From positions 1,116,001-1,180,000 of the forward strand of contig NZ_SHKW01000001.1 in the NCBI RefSeq assembly GCF_004217555.1: DNA of 64,000 nt. Direction: 5' to 3'. Both the position numbers and the translations under genes were made by a program. Positions 1 through 9,431 of the stretch are shown piece by piece (position 1 is the stretch's first letter; each line of letters starts with the position of its first letter). This DNA comes from Edaphobacter modestus (GTDB taxonomy: Bacteria; Acidobacteriota; Terriglobia; Terriglobales; Acidobacteriaceae). The notes under the pieces are model-generated. The model had not been told where the DNA came from. It was given only the letters and a program-made list of their open reading frames with translations, and did not search any database.

Positions 1-549
1 GACCTGTTCCGCAATATCTCCATCGACTATGACGTCACCCTTCCCAAAGCCTCCAATATCACGGCTGCCACTGGCTCCGGCGATCTCAACATCGACAATG
101 TAGGTGCAACCCTCAAGGCTCAAACCGGCTCGGGATCGGTTCATGCCAGCGGAATCCAGGGAGCAGCGACCTTAGGCTCGGGCTCAGGTGACGTTGAGCT
201 CCGCCAGTCGGGTCCCGGCGATGTCCGTGCCGAAACCGGCTCGGGCTCCGTGCATCTGCACGGCGTCAACGGAGGCCTCAAAGCCTCCACAGGATCCGGC
301 GATATCGATGTCGAAGGTCAGCCCACCACCGACTGGAAGCTCTCCACGGGTTCCGGTTCCATCCAGATGGCGATTGGCAGCGGTGCTAAATTCAATCTCG
401 TGGCCGACACCGGATCGGGCTCGGTCAATGTCGCGCAGCCCATCTCCATGCAGGGCAGTCTCAATCGCCATCACATCAACGGCTCGGTCAATGGGGGTGG
501 TCCGCTCATCCACGCCAACACCGGCTCGGGAGATATCACCATCCGATAG
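1..549 (+). CDS. DUF4097-like GSG-repeat surface protein, 3' part
   Basis: The reading frame is open from the first base of the window, so the start lies upstream and only the last 182 residues are seen. The protein is built from repeated units of about 20-22 residues, each with a turn of the type TGSGS or TGSGD followed by a short beta strand such as VHLHGV or DIDVEG. This matches the DUF4097/putative auto-transporter adhesin beta-helix family, which is usually envelope-associated. No membrane segment or sorting signal is visible in the part present. A strong hairpin terminator follows. The family is fairly sure; the biological role is unknown. Confidence 0.7.
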   Translation, partial: DLFRNISIDYDVTLPKASNITAATGSGDLNIDNVGATLKAQTGSGSVHASGIQGAATLGSGSGDVELRQSGPGDVRAETGSGSVHLHGVNGGLKASTGSGDIDVEGQPTTDWKLSTGSGSIQMAIGSGAKFNLVADTGSGSVNVAQPISMQGSLNRHHINGSVNGGGPLIHANTGSGDITIR

Positions 550-690
550 ACGAAGATGCGTATCTTACCGGCTCGAAATGGGCTCACCGACGTGTCAAGT
601 CCCGGAATAGCGCAAACAACTGAAATCAATAGGGATTAACACTGCCGATCCGTTCTCTCTCCTGTTCTACAATTAACTCAGCTGCAAAAA

Positions 691-726
691 ACGAACGCGC
701 CCCGGTCGACCGAGGCGCGTTTTTAT
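691..726. terminator. bidirectional rho-independent terminator
   Basis: An 8-bp stem AACGCGCC/GGCGCGTT (694-701 and 714-721) encloses the palindrome CGGTCGACCG. It is followed by TTTTT on the plus strand, and the other strand also runs into a T tract (complement of the A run at 686-691). It sits between two convergent genes, so it can end both transcripts. Confidence 0.85.
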
Positions 727-789
727 GTTTTTGGAGCCCGTCTGAACCAGATCCGGAGTCAAATGCAATCTTTTGAAGACTTTGCACAA

Positions 790-1500
790 TTAAGACAGGG
801 GGGAGGGTACTCCCGCAACGCGGGTCCAGCCGGCCGGAGAGTCCACCATGAAGTCAGGCCTTGCCGCTGCCAGCCGCTCAGGAGCCAGGCCAAAGCTGCA
901 CCCCACCGAGACCGCGCCAGCTGCGCGCGCCGTCAGCACATCCACGTCGGTATCCCCGATCATCAGTGTCTCCGCCGGAGCGATCCGGGAGCCCGCCAGC
1001 GCCGAGGCCTCGGCGATCAGCGCCACCAGGCCATGAGGATCAGGCTTCTTCGTATGGAAGCTGTTACCGCCATAATTCTGAAAGAAGTAATCCGACAGCC
1101 CGAAGTAGTCGCAGATATCCCGCGACGGATTGACCGGCTTGTTGGTGAGCACAGCCATCAAGGTCTCGTGCCGCGCCGCCCGGATCGCAGCCAGCGAATC
1201 CATCACGCCCGGATAGACATAGGTGAAGTCCAGCTTATGAACCCTGTAGTACTCGAGGAAGTAATGCACTGCCCTGGCAACGTCCTCCTCGTCGTGAGCG
1301 TCGCCCTCAGGATCGCCCAGCGCGCGCCGCACCAACATCGAAGCTCCATCGCCGATGTAGCTCGCAATCACTTCATCGGGTAGCTCCGGCTTCCCGAGAT
1401 GATCGAGCATCGCATTGACCGAGTTGCAAAGATCCTGGCGCGAATCGATCAGGGTTCCGTCCAGGTCGAAGACAATAAGCCGCGGAGAAGGAGCAGACAT
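790..1500 (-). CDS. gph: HAD-family phosphoglycolate phosphatase-like hydrolase
   Basis: This 236-residue protein has the complete HAD signature. The nucleophile motif FDLDGTLIDS lies at residues 11-20 (Asp12 and Asp14), followed by an alpha-helical cap, motif II (LTNKP near residue 119), the lysine of KKPDP near 151, and the acidic motif IGDTDVDV near 180. Length and cap type fit Gph, which hydrolyses 2-phosphoglycolate, for example from DNA 3'-end repair. Other small phosphate esters or pyrophosphate (PpaX-like) are possible substrates. The ATG is preceded by GGAG. It lies 74 bp downstream of the M28 peptidase gene on the same strand and may be co-transcribed with it. The HAD family is certain; the exact substrate is inferred. 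Confidence 0.85.
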   Translation of the reverse strand: MSAPSPRLIVFDLDGTLIDSRQDLCNSVNAMLDHLGKPELPDEVIASYIGDGASMLVRRALGDPEGDAHDEEDVARAVHYFLEYYRVHKLDFTYVYPGVMDSLAAIRAARHETLMAVLTNKPVNPSRDICDYFGLSDYFFQNYGGNSFHTKKPDPHGLVALIAEASALAGSRIAPAETLMIGDTDVDVLTARAAGAVSVGCSFGLAPERLAAARPDFMVDSPAGWTRVAGVPSPLS

Positions 1501-1574
1501 ATCTCCAGCTTATACGGGCGCGACCGCCAGCGCCCGGTCTCCATCTGCGTGACGGCTGAGGCAGGCGAAGCAGA

Positions 1575-3236
1575 TCAGCGCTTCGTCTCGAACCGGCGGA
1601 AGAAACTCGTCTCGAAGTAGTGCGGCGTCGCTGGATTATCCGCCACCGTTCTGGCCAGATCAGCGTAAAAGCTGTTGAACTGCGCCGCCGCAACCAGGTC
1701 CACCGGCTGCGACAGATCGTCTGCAGTCGAGTGATACCGCTCCGCCAGCCATCCACGCCACGCCTTGTACTCCGGCGAACCGGCCTCCCAGCCGAACTTG
1801 AATGCCAAGGCCGGAACACCGGCCTGCACAAAGCTGTACTGGTCTGTGCGAATGAACGAATTCCTGTCAGGCTCCGGATCCGGTGCGATGACGATGTGGT
1901 GCGCTTCACCAACCTTCTTCGCATCCTCCGCCAGTGTCGACTGCTCCAGACCCTGCACATGCAGCTTCTTCAGCGCAAACAGCGGCATGAACATATCGAG
2001 ATTCAGATCCGCCTTGATCGAGCTCTCGGGAACGGTTGGATGACCGGCAAAGTAACGCGAGCCGAGCAGACCCTTCTCCTCGGCCGTGAAGATCACGAAA
2101 AGAATCGAGCGCTTCGGCCGGGTCTTCGCCTGGCTGAACGCCTTCGCCGTCTCCAGCACGCTCGCGACGCCCGAAGCATCGTCCATCGCGCCGTTGTAGA
2201 TCGTCTTCCCGTGGATCGGAGCTCCAACACCGAGGTGATCCAGGTGCGCTGAGACCACTACGTATTCCTTGGAGAGCTTTGGATCCGAACCCTCCAGCTT
2301 CGCGACAATGTTCGGTGACTCGACCTGGCTATGCTCTCCCACCACGGTCGCGCGCACGCTCTTGCCCAGGGCGAACCGCGGCAGAGGCTTCTGCGCATCT
2401 GCCAGCGCCAGAATCTCCGCGAAGGTGTGACCTGTTCCGGCAAACAGCTTCTCCGCCTCCGCCGGATTGAACGTAGCCGAGAACATGGACGCGTGATCGT
2501 CAGCCAACGCAGGATGCTTCGCCGCCACCGCGGCCGCATCCGAAGTCGCCGCCAGCCGCATCCCGGGCTGCGATGCCCCGCTCGCAACCCGCTGCCATCC
2601 GAAGTCCATCGACTTCGGCGTTGGAATCGAAATCGCTCCCACCGCACCGGCATCGCGCAGCGCTTTCGCAAATGGAGCCGTGCGAGCATACGATTTCAGT
2701 GGTCCCGGCAGATCGGAGGGACCGCCATTGATGTAAACGACAATCTTGCCCTTAAGAGACTTCCACGGCACCGCAGCCGAGTCGAAGTCGTCATACTTCG
2801 CCTCAGGCAAATGCAGTCCATATCCGATAAAAACCAGCGGAGCATCCACCTGGTCCACCTGCGCCGAACGCGCGCCGAGTACGACATCCATCCCCAGCGA
2901 CAGCGGCTCAACCATGCCGTCGACGACCAGACTCATCGACGACTTGTCCGCCAGCACACGCTGCACATCAAACTTGACCGGCTGATAGAAGCCTCCATTC
3001 AGACCGGCAGGCTCGAGACCGTACGATTTAAATCGATCGACGACATAGGCGGCGGCCCTCAGGTAGTCGTCGCTTCCGGTCAACCGCCCCCGCATGGAGT
3101 CATTGGCCAGCGCTTGAACAACCGCCCACCACTCCTGTCCCCTGGCCAGGTCGCTTCCAGTGTCTTCAGCCGATACCAACGTACTGCCCAAAACAACGCT
3201 TGCAGCCACAACGCACATCGAGCGCAGCCATCGCAT
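1575..3236 (-). CDS. secreted M28-family zinc aminopeptidase with PA domain
   Basis: The start chosen is the ATG at 3236, preceded by AGGAGA. It gives 553 residues with a clean signal peptide (RWLRSMCVVAASVVLGSTLVSA). The frame extends further upstream, but that would bury the signal. A protease-associated domain occupies roughly residues 110-260. The M28 catalytic domain follows with its zinc ligands and catalytic acids: SAHLDHLG, GAMDDASG, TAEEKG, LNLDMF and RYHSTADD. M28 enzymes are two-zinc exopeptidases that remove N-terminal residues from peptides. Here the enzyme is likely periplasmic or outside the cell. All metal ligands are present, so it should be active. The class is secure; the substrate is unknown. 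Confidence 0.9.
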   Translation of the reverse strand: MRWLRSMCVVAASVVLGSTLVSAEDTGSDLARGQEWWAVVQALANDSMRGRLTGSDDYLRAAAYVVDRFKSYGLEPAGLNGGFYQPVKFDVQRVLADKSSMSLVVDGMVEPLSLGMDVVLGARSAQVDQVDAPLVFIGYGLHLPEAKYDDFDSAAVPWKSLKGKIVVYINGGPSDLPGPLKSYARTAPFAKALRDAGAVGAISIPTPKSMDFGWQRVASGASQPGMRLAATSDAAAVAAKHPALADDHASMFSATFNPAEAEKLFAGTGHTFAEILALADAQKPLPRFALGKSVRATVVGEHSQVESPNIVAKLEGSDPKLSKEYVVVSAHLDHLGVGAPIHGKTIYNGAMDDASGVASVLETAKAFSQAKTRPKRSILFVIFTAEEKGLLGSRYFAGHPTVPESSIKADLNLDMFMPLFALKKLHVQGLEQSTLAEDAKKVGEAHHIVIAPDPEPDRNSFIRTDQYSFVQAGVPALAFKFGWEAGSPEYKAWRGWLAERYHSTADDLSQPVDLVAAAQFNSFYADLARTVADNPATPHYFETSFFRRFETKR

Positions 3237-3337
3237 GCCTGTCTCCTGAAAGAGTGGGAATGGCTCGAATCTAACATGGTCCGCCAGCTTCTCCATCATT
3301 GACCCCGCAAAACAGCCCTGCTACCTTCATCGCACCT

Positions 3338-4573
3338 ATGGGCGAGACAGATATTTCCCCCGCAAAGACCACGTGCTGCATCATCGGCGGCGGCCCCGCC
3401 GGAATCATGCTGGGCTTTCTGCTCGCCCGGGAAGGCATCCCCGTTACTGTCCTCGAAAAACACAAGGACTTCTTTCGCGACTTTCGCGGCGATACCATTC
3501 ATCCCTCTACGCTCGAGCTTCTTTACGAGCTTGGCCTTCTGGATAAGCTGCTTGCCATCCGCCACTCCAAGATTGCGCATATGTCCGGCTGGTTCGGTAA
3601 CTTCAACGTCACGATGGCCGACTTTTCTCATCTTCCAACCCACGCGAAGTACATCGCCCTGATGCCGCAGTGGGATTTCCTGGACTTCCTCGCCGCCGAA
3701 GGAGCGAAGCTTCCCACCTTCACGCTTCGCATGGGCTGGGAGGCAACCGGCCTGATTCAAGCCGATGGCGTCACCACAGGCGTTGTGGCCCGCACACCCG
3801 ATGGTACTGTCGAGATTCCCGCCGAACTCACCGTCGGCTGCGATGGACGCCATGCCCTCTCTCGCCAGGCCGCTCACCTTCCTCTCCTCGAAGAGGGCGT
3901 ACCGATCGACGTGCTCTGGTTGCGTCTTCCCCGCCATGACTCCGATCCGGAAAACGGGCTGGGCTACGTGAACTACGGCCGCCTCGTCGTCCTCATCAAT
4001 CGCATCGACTACTTTCAAGTCGCTTACCTCATCGCAAAGGACACCTTTCCGCAGCTACAGCAAGCGGGAATAGGTGCCTTTCAGGAGAGCCTCGCGCGTA
4101 TCGTTCCGTTTCTCAGCGATCGGGTGGCCGAGATCGACTCGTGGGACAAAGTGAAATTACTCACGGTGCAGGTCAACCGCCTTCAGCGATGGTCTTCACC
4201 GGGCCTGCTCTGTATCGGCGATGCAGCCCATGCCATGTCGCCCGTCGGCGGAATAGGCATCAATATCGCTTTACAGGACGCGGTCGCTACCGCCAACATC
4301 CTCTCCGAGGCTCTGCGGTTCAACTCGCTCACCCCGCATCACCTCGGTCAGGTCCAGCAGTATCGGCAGAAAGCGGTTCGCCGAACCCAGGCGTTTCAGG
4401 TCTTTGCGCACCGCATCCTCAATCGTGTCCTGCAGAATCCGGGCCCCGTTCATCCGCCCCTGATCTTCCGTCTGATCGTACAGATCCCCGGCTTCAAATA
4501 TCTCACTGCACGCCTGATCGGCATGGGTCTCCAGCCCGAGCACATCGCCCCACGCAATCGTGTAACCCCGTAG
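3338..4573 (+). CDS. class A FAD-dependent monooxygenase (PHBH fold)
   Basis: The three flavin signatures of the group are present: the Rossmann motif IIGGGPAGIMLG near the N terminus, the DG motif (VGCDGRHALSR, about residue 167), and the GD motif (IGDAAHAMSPVGGIG, about residue 305). Such enzymes use NAD(P)H and O2 to hydroxylate or epoxidise aromatic or polyene substrates. At about 411 residues it is typical of aromatic hydroxylases and tetracycline-type or UbiH-like oxidases. The ATG at 3338 is used; an in-frame TTG at 3299 would add 13 residues, and neither has a clear ribosome site. It is divergent from the M28 gene. No neighbour reveals the substrate. Confidence 0.85.
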   Translation: MGETDISPAKTTCCIIGGGPAGIMLGFLLAREGIPVTVLEKHKDFFRDFRGDTIHPSTLELLYELGLLDKLLAIRHSKIAHMSGWFGNFNVTMADFSHLPTHAKYIALMPQWDFLDFLAAEGAKLPTFTLRMGWEATGLIQADGVTTGVVARTPDGTVEIPAELTVGCDGRHALSRQAAHLPLLEEGVPIDVLWLRLPRHDSDPENGLGYVNYGRLVVLINRIDYFQVAYLIAKDTFPQLQQAGIGAFQESLARIVPFLSDRVAEIDSWDKVKLLTVQVNRLQRWSSPGLLCIGDAAHAMSPVGGIGINIALQDAVATANILSEALRFNSLTPHHLGQVQQYRQKAVRRTQAFQVFAHRILNRVLQNPGPVHPPLIFRLIVQIPGFKYLTARLIGMGLQPEHIAPRNRVTP

Positions 4574-4647
4574 CTGCCGGACTCTTAATCCGCAAGCTCC
4601 ATGCACAGCCCGTACAACCGCTAAATCGCGGCGGCTGAAAATCGTGA

Positions 4648-5235
4648 CTATTCGAAACTGCGGTTCCAGGACTCGATGACGCGGTTCTCTCTCTCCCACC
4701 CCAACACGCTGACGCTTCCGGTGCCAAGCGCAAAGAGGCTTCCCTGCCTGGCTGCAAGCGTCAGCCATCGGGCGGCAAGAATTCGCAAAATATGCGCATG
4801 GGCGAAAAGAGCGACCTTCCCACCTCCGGGCGATGCCGCCAGGGACCGCGCAATCACGCCGTCGGCGCGCACACCAACCTGGTCGGCGGTCTCGCCGTCG
4901 ATAATCGGGTCTTTCCACACGCTCCAGCCGGGAACCTCCGCGCGGATCTGCGCCGTCGTCTTCCCTTCGTAGATGCCGTAGTCCCACTCTTTCAATCCGT
5001 CGTCGATGACCGCCTGGTCCCCGAACCCGGCGATCGCGCAGGTCTCCCGCGCTCGTTGCATCGGGCTGACAAACACTGCGTTGAAGCTTGTGCCCTCAAG
5101 ATAATCCCGCAGTTCCTCTGCCCGGCGCCGGCCATGCTCCGTCAGGGGGATGTCGGTCCGGCTCGTGTGCTGCCCGCTGAGGCTCCATTCCGTCTCGCCA
5201 TGGCGAATCAGCCATAACTGGGTTCCTTCATTCAT
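4648..5235 (-). CDS. histidine phosphatase family protein
   Basis: This 195-residue protein belongs to the phosphoglycerate mutase/acid phosphatase superfamily. The RHGE signature is at residues 11-14 (phospho-accepting His12), the acid motif YGIYEG follows, and the second catalytic histidine is in [15 protein letters not shown]-like purine-rich sequence (GGGAGG) lies just before the ATG. Family members dephosphorylate sugar phosphates, phosphoserine or alpha-ribazole phosphate. It lies convergent to the monooxygenase and divergent from uvrB, so context does not choose a substrate. Confidence 0.88.
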   Translation of the reverse strand: MNEGTQLWLIRHGETEWSLSGQHTSRTDIPLTEHGRRRAEELRDYLEGTSFNAVFVSPMQRARETCAIAGFGDQAVIDDGLKEWDYGIYEGKTTAQIRAEVPGWSVWKDPIIDGETADQVGVRADGVIARSLAASPGGGKVALFAHAHILRILAARWLTLAARQGSLFALGTGSVSVLGWERENRVIESWNRSFE

Positions 5236-5274
5236 TCCGCAACCTCCCTGTCACTTCCACTATCTTATGTGCAG

Positions 5275-7263
5275 ATGGACTTTCAGCTCACCACGACCTA
5301 CAAACCGCAGGGTGACCAGCCTCGCGCGATTGGCGAACTTGTCTCCGGCCTGAACGCAGGCGAAAAAGATCAGGTTCTGCTCGGAGTCACCGGCTCTGGA
5401 AAGACCTTCACCATGGCGAAGGTCATTGCAGAATTGAACCGGCCTGCGCTCATCCTCGCGCACAACAAGACCCTGGCCGCCCAACTCTACCACGAGTTCA
5501 AACAATTCTTCCCCAACAACGCGGTCGAGTATTTCGTCTCCTATTACGACTACTACCAGCCCGAGGCATACATTCCGTCCGGCGACCTCTACATCGAAAA
5601 AGAGGCCACCATCAACGAAGAGCTGGATAAGCTGAGGCTTTCGGCGACGCGATCCTTGTTCGAGCGACGCGATGCCATCATCGTCTCCTCCGTCTCCTGC
5701 ATCTACGGTCTCGGCTCGCCCGAAGCTTACTACGGCATGCTCCTGATGCTCGAAAAGGGTCAGCGCGTGCGGCGCGAGGATATTACGCGTCGGCTGGTCG
5801 AGATCCTCTATGAGCGCAACGACGTCGACTTTCGCCGCGGAACGTTTCGTGTACGAGGAGACGTCATCGAGGTCTATCCCACGTATGACGAAAACGCATA
5901 CCGGATCGAGCTCTTCGGCGACGAGATCGATTCCCTTTCGCAGATCGATCCCCTCTTCGGCTCGGTGAAGCAGAAGTACTCGCGCCTTCCCATCTATCCC
6001 AAGAGCCACTATGTCGTGCAGCCGGAACGCAAAGCCACGGCGATCGATTCTATTCTTGCCGAGCTGTTCGAATGGGAAGCTCAGCTCGAGAAAGAAGGGC
6101 GGCTGGTCGAATCGCAGCGCATTCATCAGCGCACCCGTTTCGATCTTGAGATGATCAAGTCCGTCGGCTACTGCCACGGAATCGAAAACTACTCTCGGCA
6201 TTTCTCCGGACGGCTTCCGGGGGAGCCCCCGCCAACGCTGCTCGACTACTTCCCTCGCGACTTTCTTATCTTCATCGATGAGTCGCACGTCACCGTTCCG
6301 CAGCTTCACGGCATGTGGCATGGCGACCGCTCACGCAAGCAGAATCTGATCGATTATGGATTTCGTCTTCCCTCCGCTCTGGATAATCGCCCGCTGCGCT
6401 TTGAAGAGTTTGAGGGGCGAACCAGTCAAATCATCTACGTGTCTGCGACACCGGGACCCTATGAACTGACGAAGGCCGCCGGTGTTGTGGTGGAGCAGAT
6501 TATCCGGCCTACAGGTCTGACGGATCCCATCGTCGAGATCCGCCCTGTCAAAGGACAGATCGACGATCTGCTCGCAGAGATTCGAGATCGCACCCAGAAG
6601 AACCAGAGAGTTCTTGTCACCACTCTCACCAAGCGAATGGCGGAAGATCTCGCCGGATACTACACCGAGGTGGGCGTGCGGTGCCGCTATATGCATTCGG
6701 AGATCGAAACTCTGGAACGCATCAAGCTGCTCCGTGACCTTCGAAAGGGCGAATACGATGTGCTGATCGGGATCAATCTACTCCGTGAAGGTCTCGATCT
6801 TCCCGAAGTCTCTCTGGTTGCAATTCTCGATGCCGACAAAGAAGGATTCTTGCGCTCGCAAGGCTCCCTCATCCAGACGATCGGTCGCGCTGCCCGCCAT
6901 CTCGAGGGGCGGGCCATCCTTTACGCCGACAGGATGACCGAATCGATGAAGCGAGCGATCGATGAGACGGACCGCCGCCGCGAGATTCAGCAGGTCTACA
7001 ACGAAGAGAATGGCATCACACCGCAGTCGATCATTCGTCCGACAGAGATGACGCTGGCAGGAATTCTCAATGCCGACTATGCCGATCTCACCGAAGAGAT
7101 GAGCGATATGCCGGAATTCGCAACGCAGCAGGAGCTCGACACCTATATCGTAAGACTTGAGAACGAGATGCGTGAAGCTGCCAAGAAGTTCGAGTTTGAG
7201 AAAGCAGCCAAGCTGCGGGATACAGTGAAGGAGCTTCGCACGAAGGAGTTTCTCTTCAGCTAA
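5275..7263 (+). CDS. uvrB: excinuclease ABC subunit B
   Basis: A full-length UvrB of 662 residues. From the ATG at 5275 it carries Walker A GVTGSGKT (37-44), the beta-hairpin region that wedges between DNA strands ([12 protein letters not shown]), the DEAD-like box IDESH, helicase motif VI (QTIGRAARH) and a C-terminal UVR domain ([11 protein letters not shown]) that binds UvrC. UvrB is the damage-verifying ATPase of nucleotide excision repair. An in-frame GTG at 5269 is an alternative start; there is no strong ribosome site for either. The next gene starts 12 bp downstream and may be translationally coupled. Confidence 0.97.
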   Translation: MDFQLTTTYKPQGDQPRAIGELVSGLNAGEKDQVLLGVTGSGKTFTMAKVIAELNRPALILAHNKTLAAQLYHEFKQFFPNNAVEYFVSYYDYYQPEAYIPSGDLYIEKEATINEELDKLRLSATRSLFERRDAIIVSSVSCIYGLGSPEAYYGMLLMLEKGQRVRREDITRRLVEILYERNDVDFRRGTFRVRGDVIEVYPTYDENAYRIELFGDEIDSLSQIDPLFGSVKQKYSRLPIYPKSHYVVQPERKATAIDSILAELFEWEAQLEKEGRLVESQRIHQRTRFDLEMIKSVGYCHGIENYSRHFSGRLPGEPPPTLLDYFPRDFLIFIDESHVTVPQLHGMWHGDRSRKQNLIDYGFRLPSALDNRPLRFEEFEGRTSQIIYVSATPGPYELTKAAGVVVEQIIRPTGLTDPIVEIRPVKGQIDDLLAEIRDRTQKNQRVLVTTLTKRMAEDLAGYYTEVGVRCRYMHSEIETLERIKLLRDLRKGEYDVLIGINLLREGLDLPEVSLVAILDADKEGFLRSQGSLIQTIGRAARHLEGRAILYADRMTESMKRAIDETDRRREIQQVYNEENGITPQSIIRPTEMTLAGILNADYADLTEEMSDMPEFATQQELDTYIVRLENEMREAAKKFEFEKAAKLRDTVKELRTKEFLFS

Positions 7264-7275
7264 AGGAGGTCATTC

Positions 7276-8067
7276 GTGCGTATTGTCAGTCTTCAACCAT
7301 CGATCACTCTCACCCTTGCCGCTCTTGGGCGGCTGGATGAGCTCTGCGCCCATACGAAATATTGCCTGGAAGCCTTACCATCGCTCGCAGAGTTGAAACT
7401 GCCCATCGTTCGAGATTCCTGGAACACAGGCACGGCGGAGCTGGACGGCATCGATCCGGACCTGATTATCGCCTCGGTCCCATACCGTCTGGAATCCCTC
7501 GCGGCAATTCTCAAAGCAGGGATTCCGCTGCTGGCGCTTGCCCCTCACTCCCTGGCAGATGTCATGCACGACACACGCCTGATCGCGCGACAGGTCGATC
7601 GTGTGCTCCAGGCCGAATGGCTTATCGAAGATTTTCAGAAGGCCCTTGCCGAGATGCGGGCCGCTACGGCCCATCTGGAGAAGGTTACAATCTATTGCGA
7701 AGAATGGGGCAAGCCTCTGATCCACTCGCAGGCATGGATTGCGGAGTTGATCGAGGCCAGCGGGGGAATCTTTCTTGGTTCCCCGGGCAGCCGGACGACT
7801 CCGGAAGAGATCGCAGCGGCCGACCCCGACGTGCTGATCTTCGCGTGGTGCGGGGCCGGCAGTCGCGTTCCGCTTGACCGTGTCATCGCTCAACGAAACT
7901 GGGGCCACCTGCGCGCAGTGCGCAATCGTCGAGTCTACTGCGTTCCCGATGAATATCTCAACACTCCCGCAATCGCTTCTCTTACACAAGGACTTGCACA
8001 TCTCGCCGCGGCGATTCATCCGGAGCGCTTCTCCGAGGGTGGTCGACTCGTCTGTCTCACAGCATGA
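7276..8067 (+). CDS. BtuF-like periplasmic-binding-fold protein without signal peptide
   Basis: The 263-residue sequence begins MRIVSLQPSITLTLAALG and continues with the class III binding-protein pattern: a DPDLIIAS strand, a long linker helix, and a second lobe with DPDVLIFAWCGAG and RVYCVPDEYL. This is the fold of BtuF and iron-siderophore receptors. The GTG start has AGGAGG six bases upstream, so the start is well set, and no signal peptide or lipobox precedes the domain. It therefore looks cytoplasmic, unlike true transporters' receptors. No ABC permease or ATPase is nearby. Possible roles are cobalamin or corrinoid binding inside the cell; this is inference only. Confidence 0.75.
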   Translation: MRIVSLQPSITLTLAALGRLDELCAHTKYCLEALPSLAELKLPIVRDSWNTGTAELDGIDPDLIIASVPYRLESLAAILKAGIPLLALAPHSLADVMHDTRLIARQVDRVLQAEWLIEDFQKALAEMRAATAHLEKVTIYCEEWGKPLIHSQAWIAELIEASGGIFLGSPGSRTTPEEIAAADPDVLIFAWCGAGSRVPLDRVIAQRNWGHLRAVRNRRVYCVPDEYLNTPAIASLTQGLAHLAAAIHPERFSEGGRLVCLTA

Positions 8068-8231
8068 ACCGGGAAATGGCTGTTGATTCATGCAACGGTA
8101 ACCTCGCTCACATCCACAGGCTGCCGCCGTCTTAACCTAAGGGAAAGATTGAAAAGGCACAGGCAATTAAAGAACTGTCCGGTGCATCCAAAACAGAGTC
8201 ATAACCTGAAGCACTCTAGAGTTGGAATCAA

Positions 8232-8663
8232 ATGCATCTCGATTCGCTATCCAGTAAGAAAAGATCCGCAAAAATTCTTGTAGTCGACGACGATCCCGAC
8301 ATTCGCTCACTGATCCGCACCTTCCTTGAACACGAAGGTCACACCGTCCATGTTTCAGGAGATGCCGACCGAGCAGCCAAGCTCTTCAGCCGCTCCCCGG
8401 GTATCGATCTGGTCATCACGGATTATTCGATGCCGCAACGCTCCGGCTTCGATCTTGCCCGGGAGTTGAAGTCCATCCGGCCCTCGCTTCGCGTGCTCAT
8501 TATGTCCGGAGTTATCGTGTCTTCCGGACAGCTTGACCAGATGAAGACGCATGGCTGGAAGTTTCTACCCAAGCCGTTTTCTCTCCCCAAGCTCCTTGCG
8601 GAGGTTCACAGCATGCTTGAATTCATCCAACAAGACAAGAGCTCTGCTACCTTAATCGCGTGA
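8232..8663 (+). CDS. stand-alone response regulator receiver protein
   Basis: A 143-residue CheY-like receiver domain with nothing attached. It has the acidic pair in VVDDDPDI (residues 17-24), the phospho-acceptor Asp64 in TDYSMPQ, the switch residue Ser in IMSG and the conserved Lys in FLPKPFS. There is no DNA-binding or enzymatic output domain, so it would act by protein contact or as a phosphorelay intermediate. No histidine kinase gene is adjacent. Its stop overlaps the start of the next gene by four bases (GTGA). Confidence 0.9.
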   Translation: MHLDSLSSKKRSAKILVVDDDPDIRSLIRTFLEHEGHTVHVSGDADRAAKLFSRSPGIDLVITDYSMPQRSGFDLARELKSIRPSLRVLIMSGVIVSSGQLDQMKTHGWKFLPKPFSLPKLLAEVHSMLEFIQQDKSSATLIA

Positions 8664-9298
8664 AGCTATTTCGACAGACGTTCTTCGTTCTTTTTTTATG
8701 TGTCTGGATTTTTGCACTCGTCCTTTACGGCAATTTCCTTACGATTGCCCGTCACAACACCGCCGCGACCCACTTCGACACGATCGTCGTCCTTGGTACA
8801 CCGTCGCGCCTTGACGGTACACCGTCGCCGGAGCAGCGCGAGCGAGTGCTCGAGGGAGTTCGCGAGTACAAGGCAGGCGTCGCATCGCATATCATCATGA
8901 CCGGCGGCGCGGCCCATAACCACTTCGTCGAAGCGCACAGCATGGCGCAGTTCGCGGCAAGCCAGGGCGTTCCACCTGCGGACATCGTCGAAGAGGCGCA
9001 GGCGCAGAACACCATTCAGAACATCTTCTATTCCGCGCAGATCATGCGCCAGCAGCGCTGGTCGTCGGCCGAGGTCATCAGCTCGCCTTATCACCTCGGC
9101 CGCACTTCGCTCATCCTCATGGCATTCAATCATCGGCAGCCTTCGCTCAACATCGACTGGAGTACCCACCCCTCTGGTTGGCCCGATGAGTACGCGATCT
9201 ACCACAAGATTGTGCTTTATTCGGTGGAGTCCTGGCGTTGTCTCCAGCTTCGCTTTCATGGATTCCCTTCTTCGCGCTTCCTGCCACAGCCCGCGTAA
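8660..9298 (+). CDS. YdcF/SanA-like DUF218 membrane-anchored protein
   Basis: A 212-residue protein with one N-terminal membrane segment (about residues 5-27) followed by a DUF218 domain: DTIVVLGTP, a VREYKAG helix, the IIMTGG strand and SSPYHLGRT. Relatives include E. coli YdcF, SanA and ElyC, linked to envelope integrity and peptidoglycan or polysaccharide steps, but the reaction is not established. The GTG start overlaps the receiver gene by four bases, so the two are translationally coupled, which suggests a functional link. Confidence 0.82.
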   Translation: MKLFRQTFFVLFLCVWIFALVLYGNFLTIARHNTAATHFDTIVVLGTPSRLDGTPSPEQRERVLEGVREYKAGVASHIIMTGGAAHNHFVEAHSMAQFAASQGVPPADIVEEAQAQNTIQNIFYSAQIMRQQRWSSAEVISSPYHLGRTSLILMAFNHRQPSLNIDWSTHPSGWPDEYAIYHKIVLYSVESWRCLQLRFHGFPSSRFLPQPA

Positions 9299-9431
9299 GA
9301 AAGGAGTCTTCCAGCCAAAAGGGGCGCGCGTGTATGCGTGATACCTTTCGATAGAACACGAGGAATCGAAGCCTTGATTCTTGTGTCCGACGATACGTAT
9401 CCCTCGATACGCTCAGCGGGCCAATGCGCAC

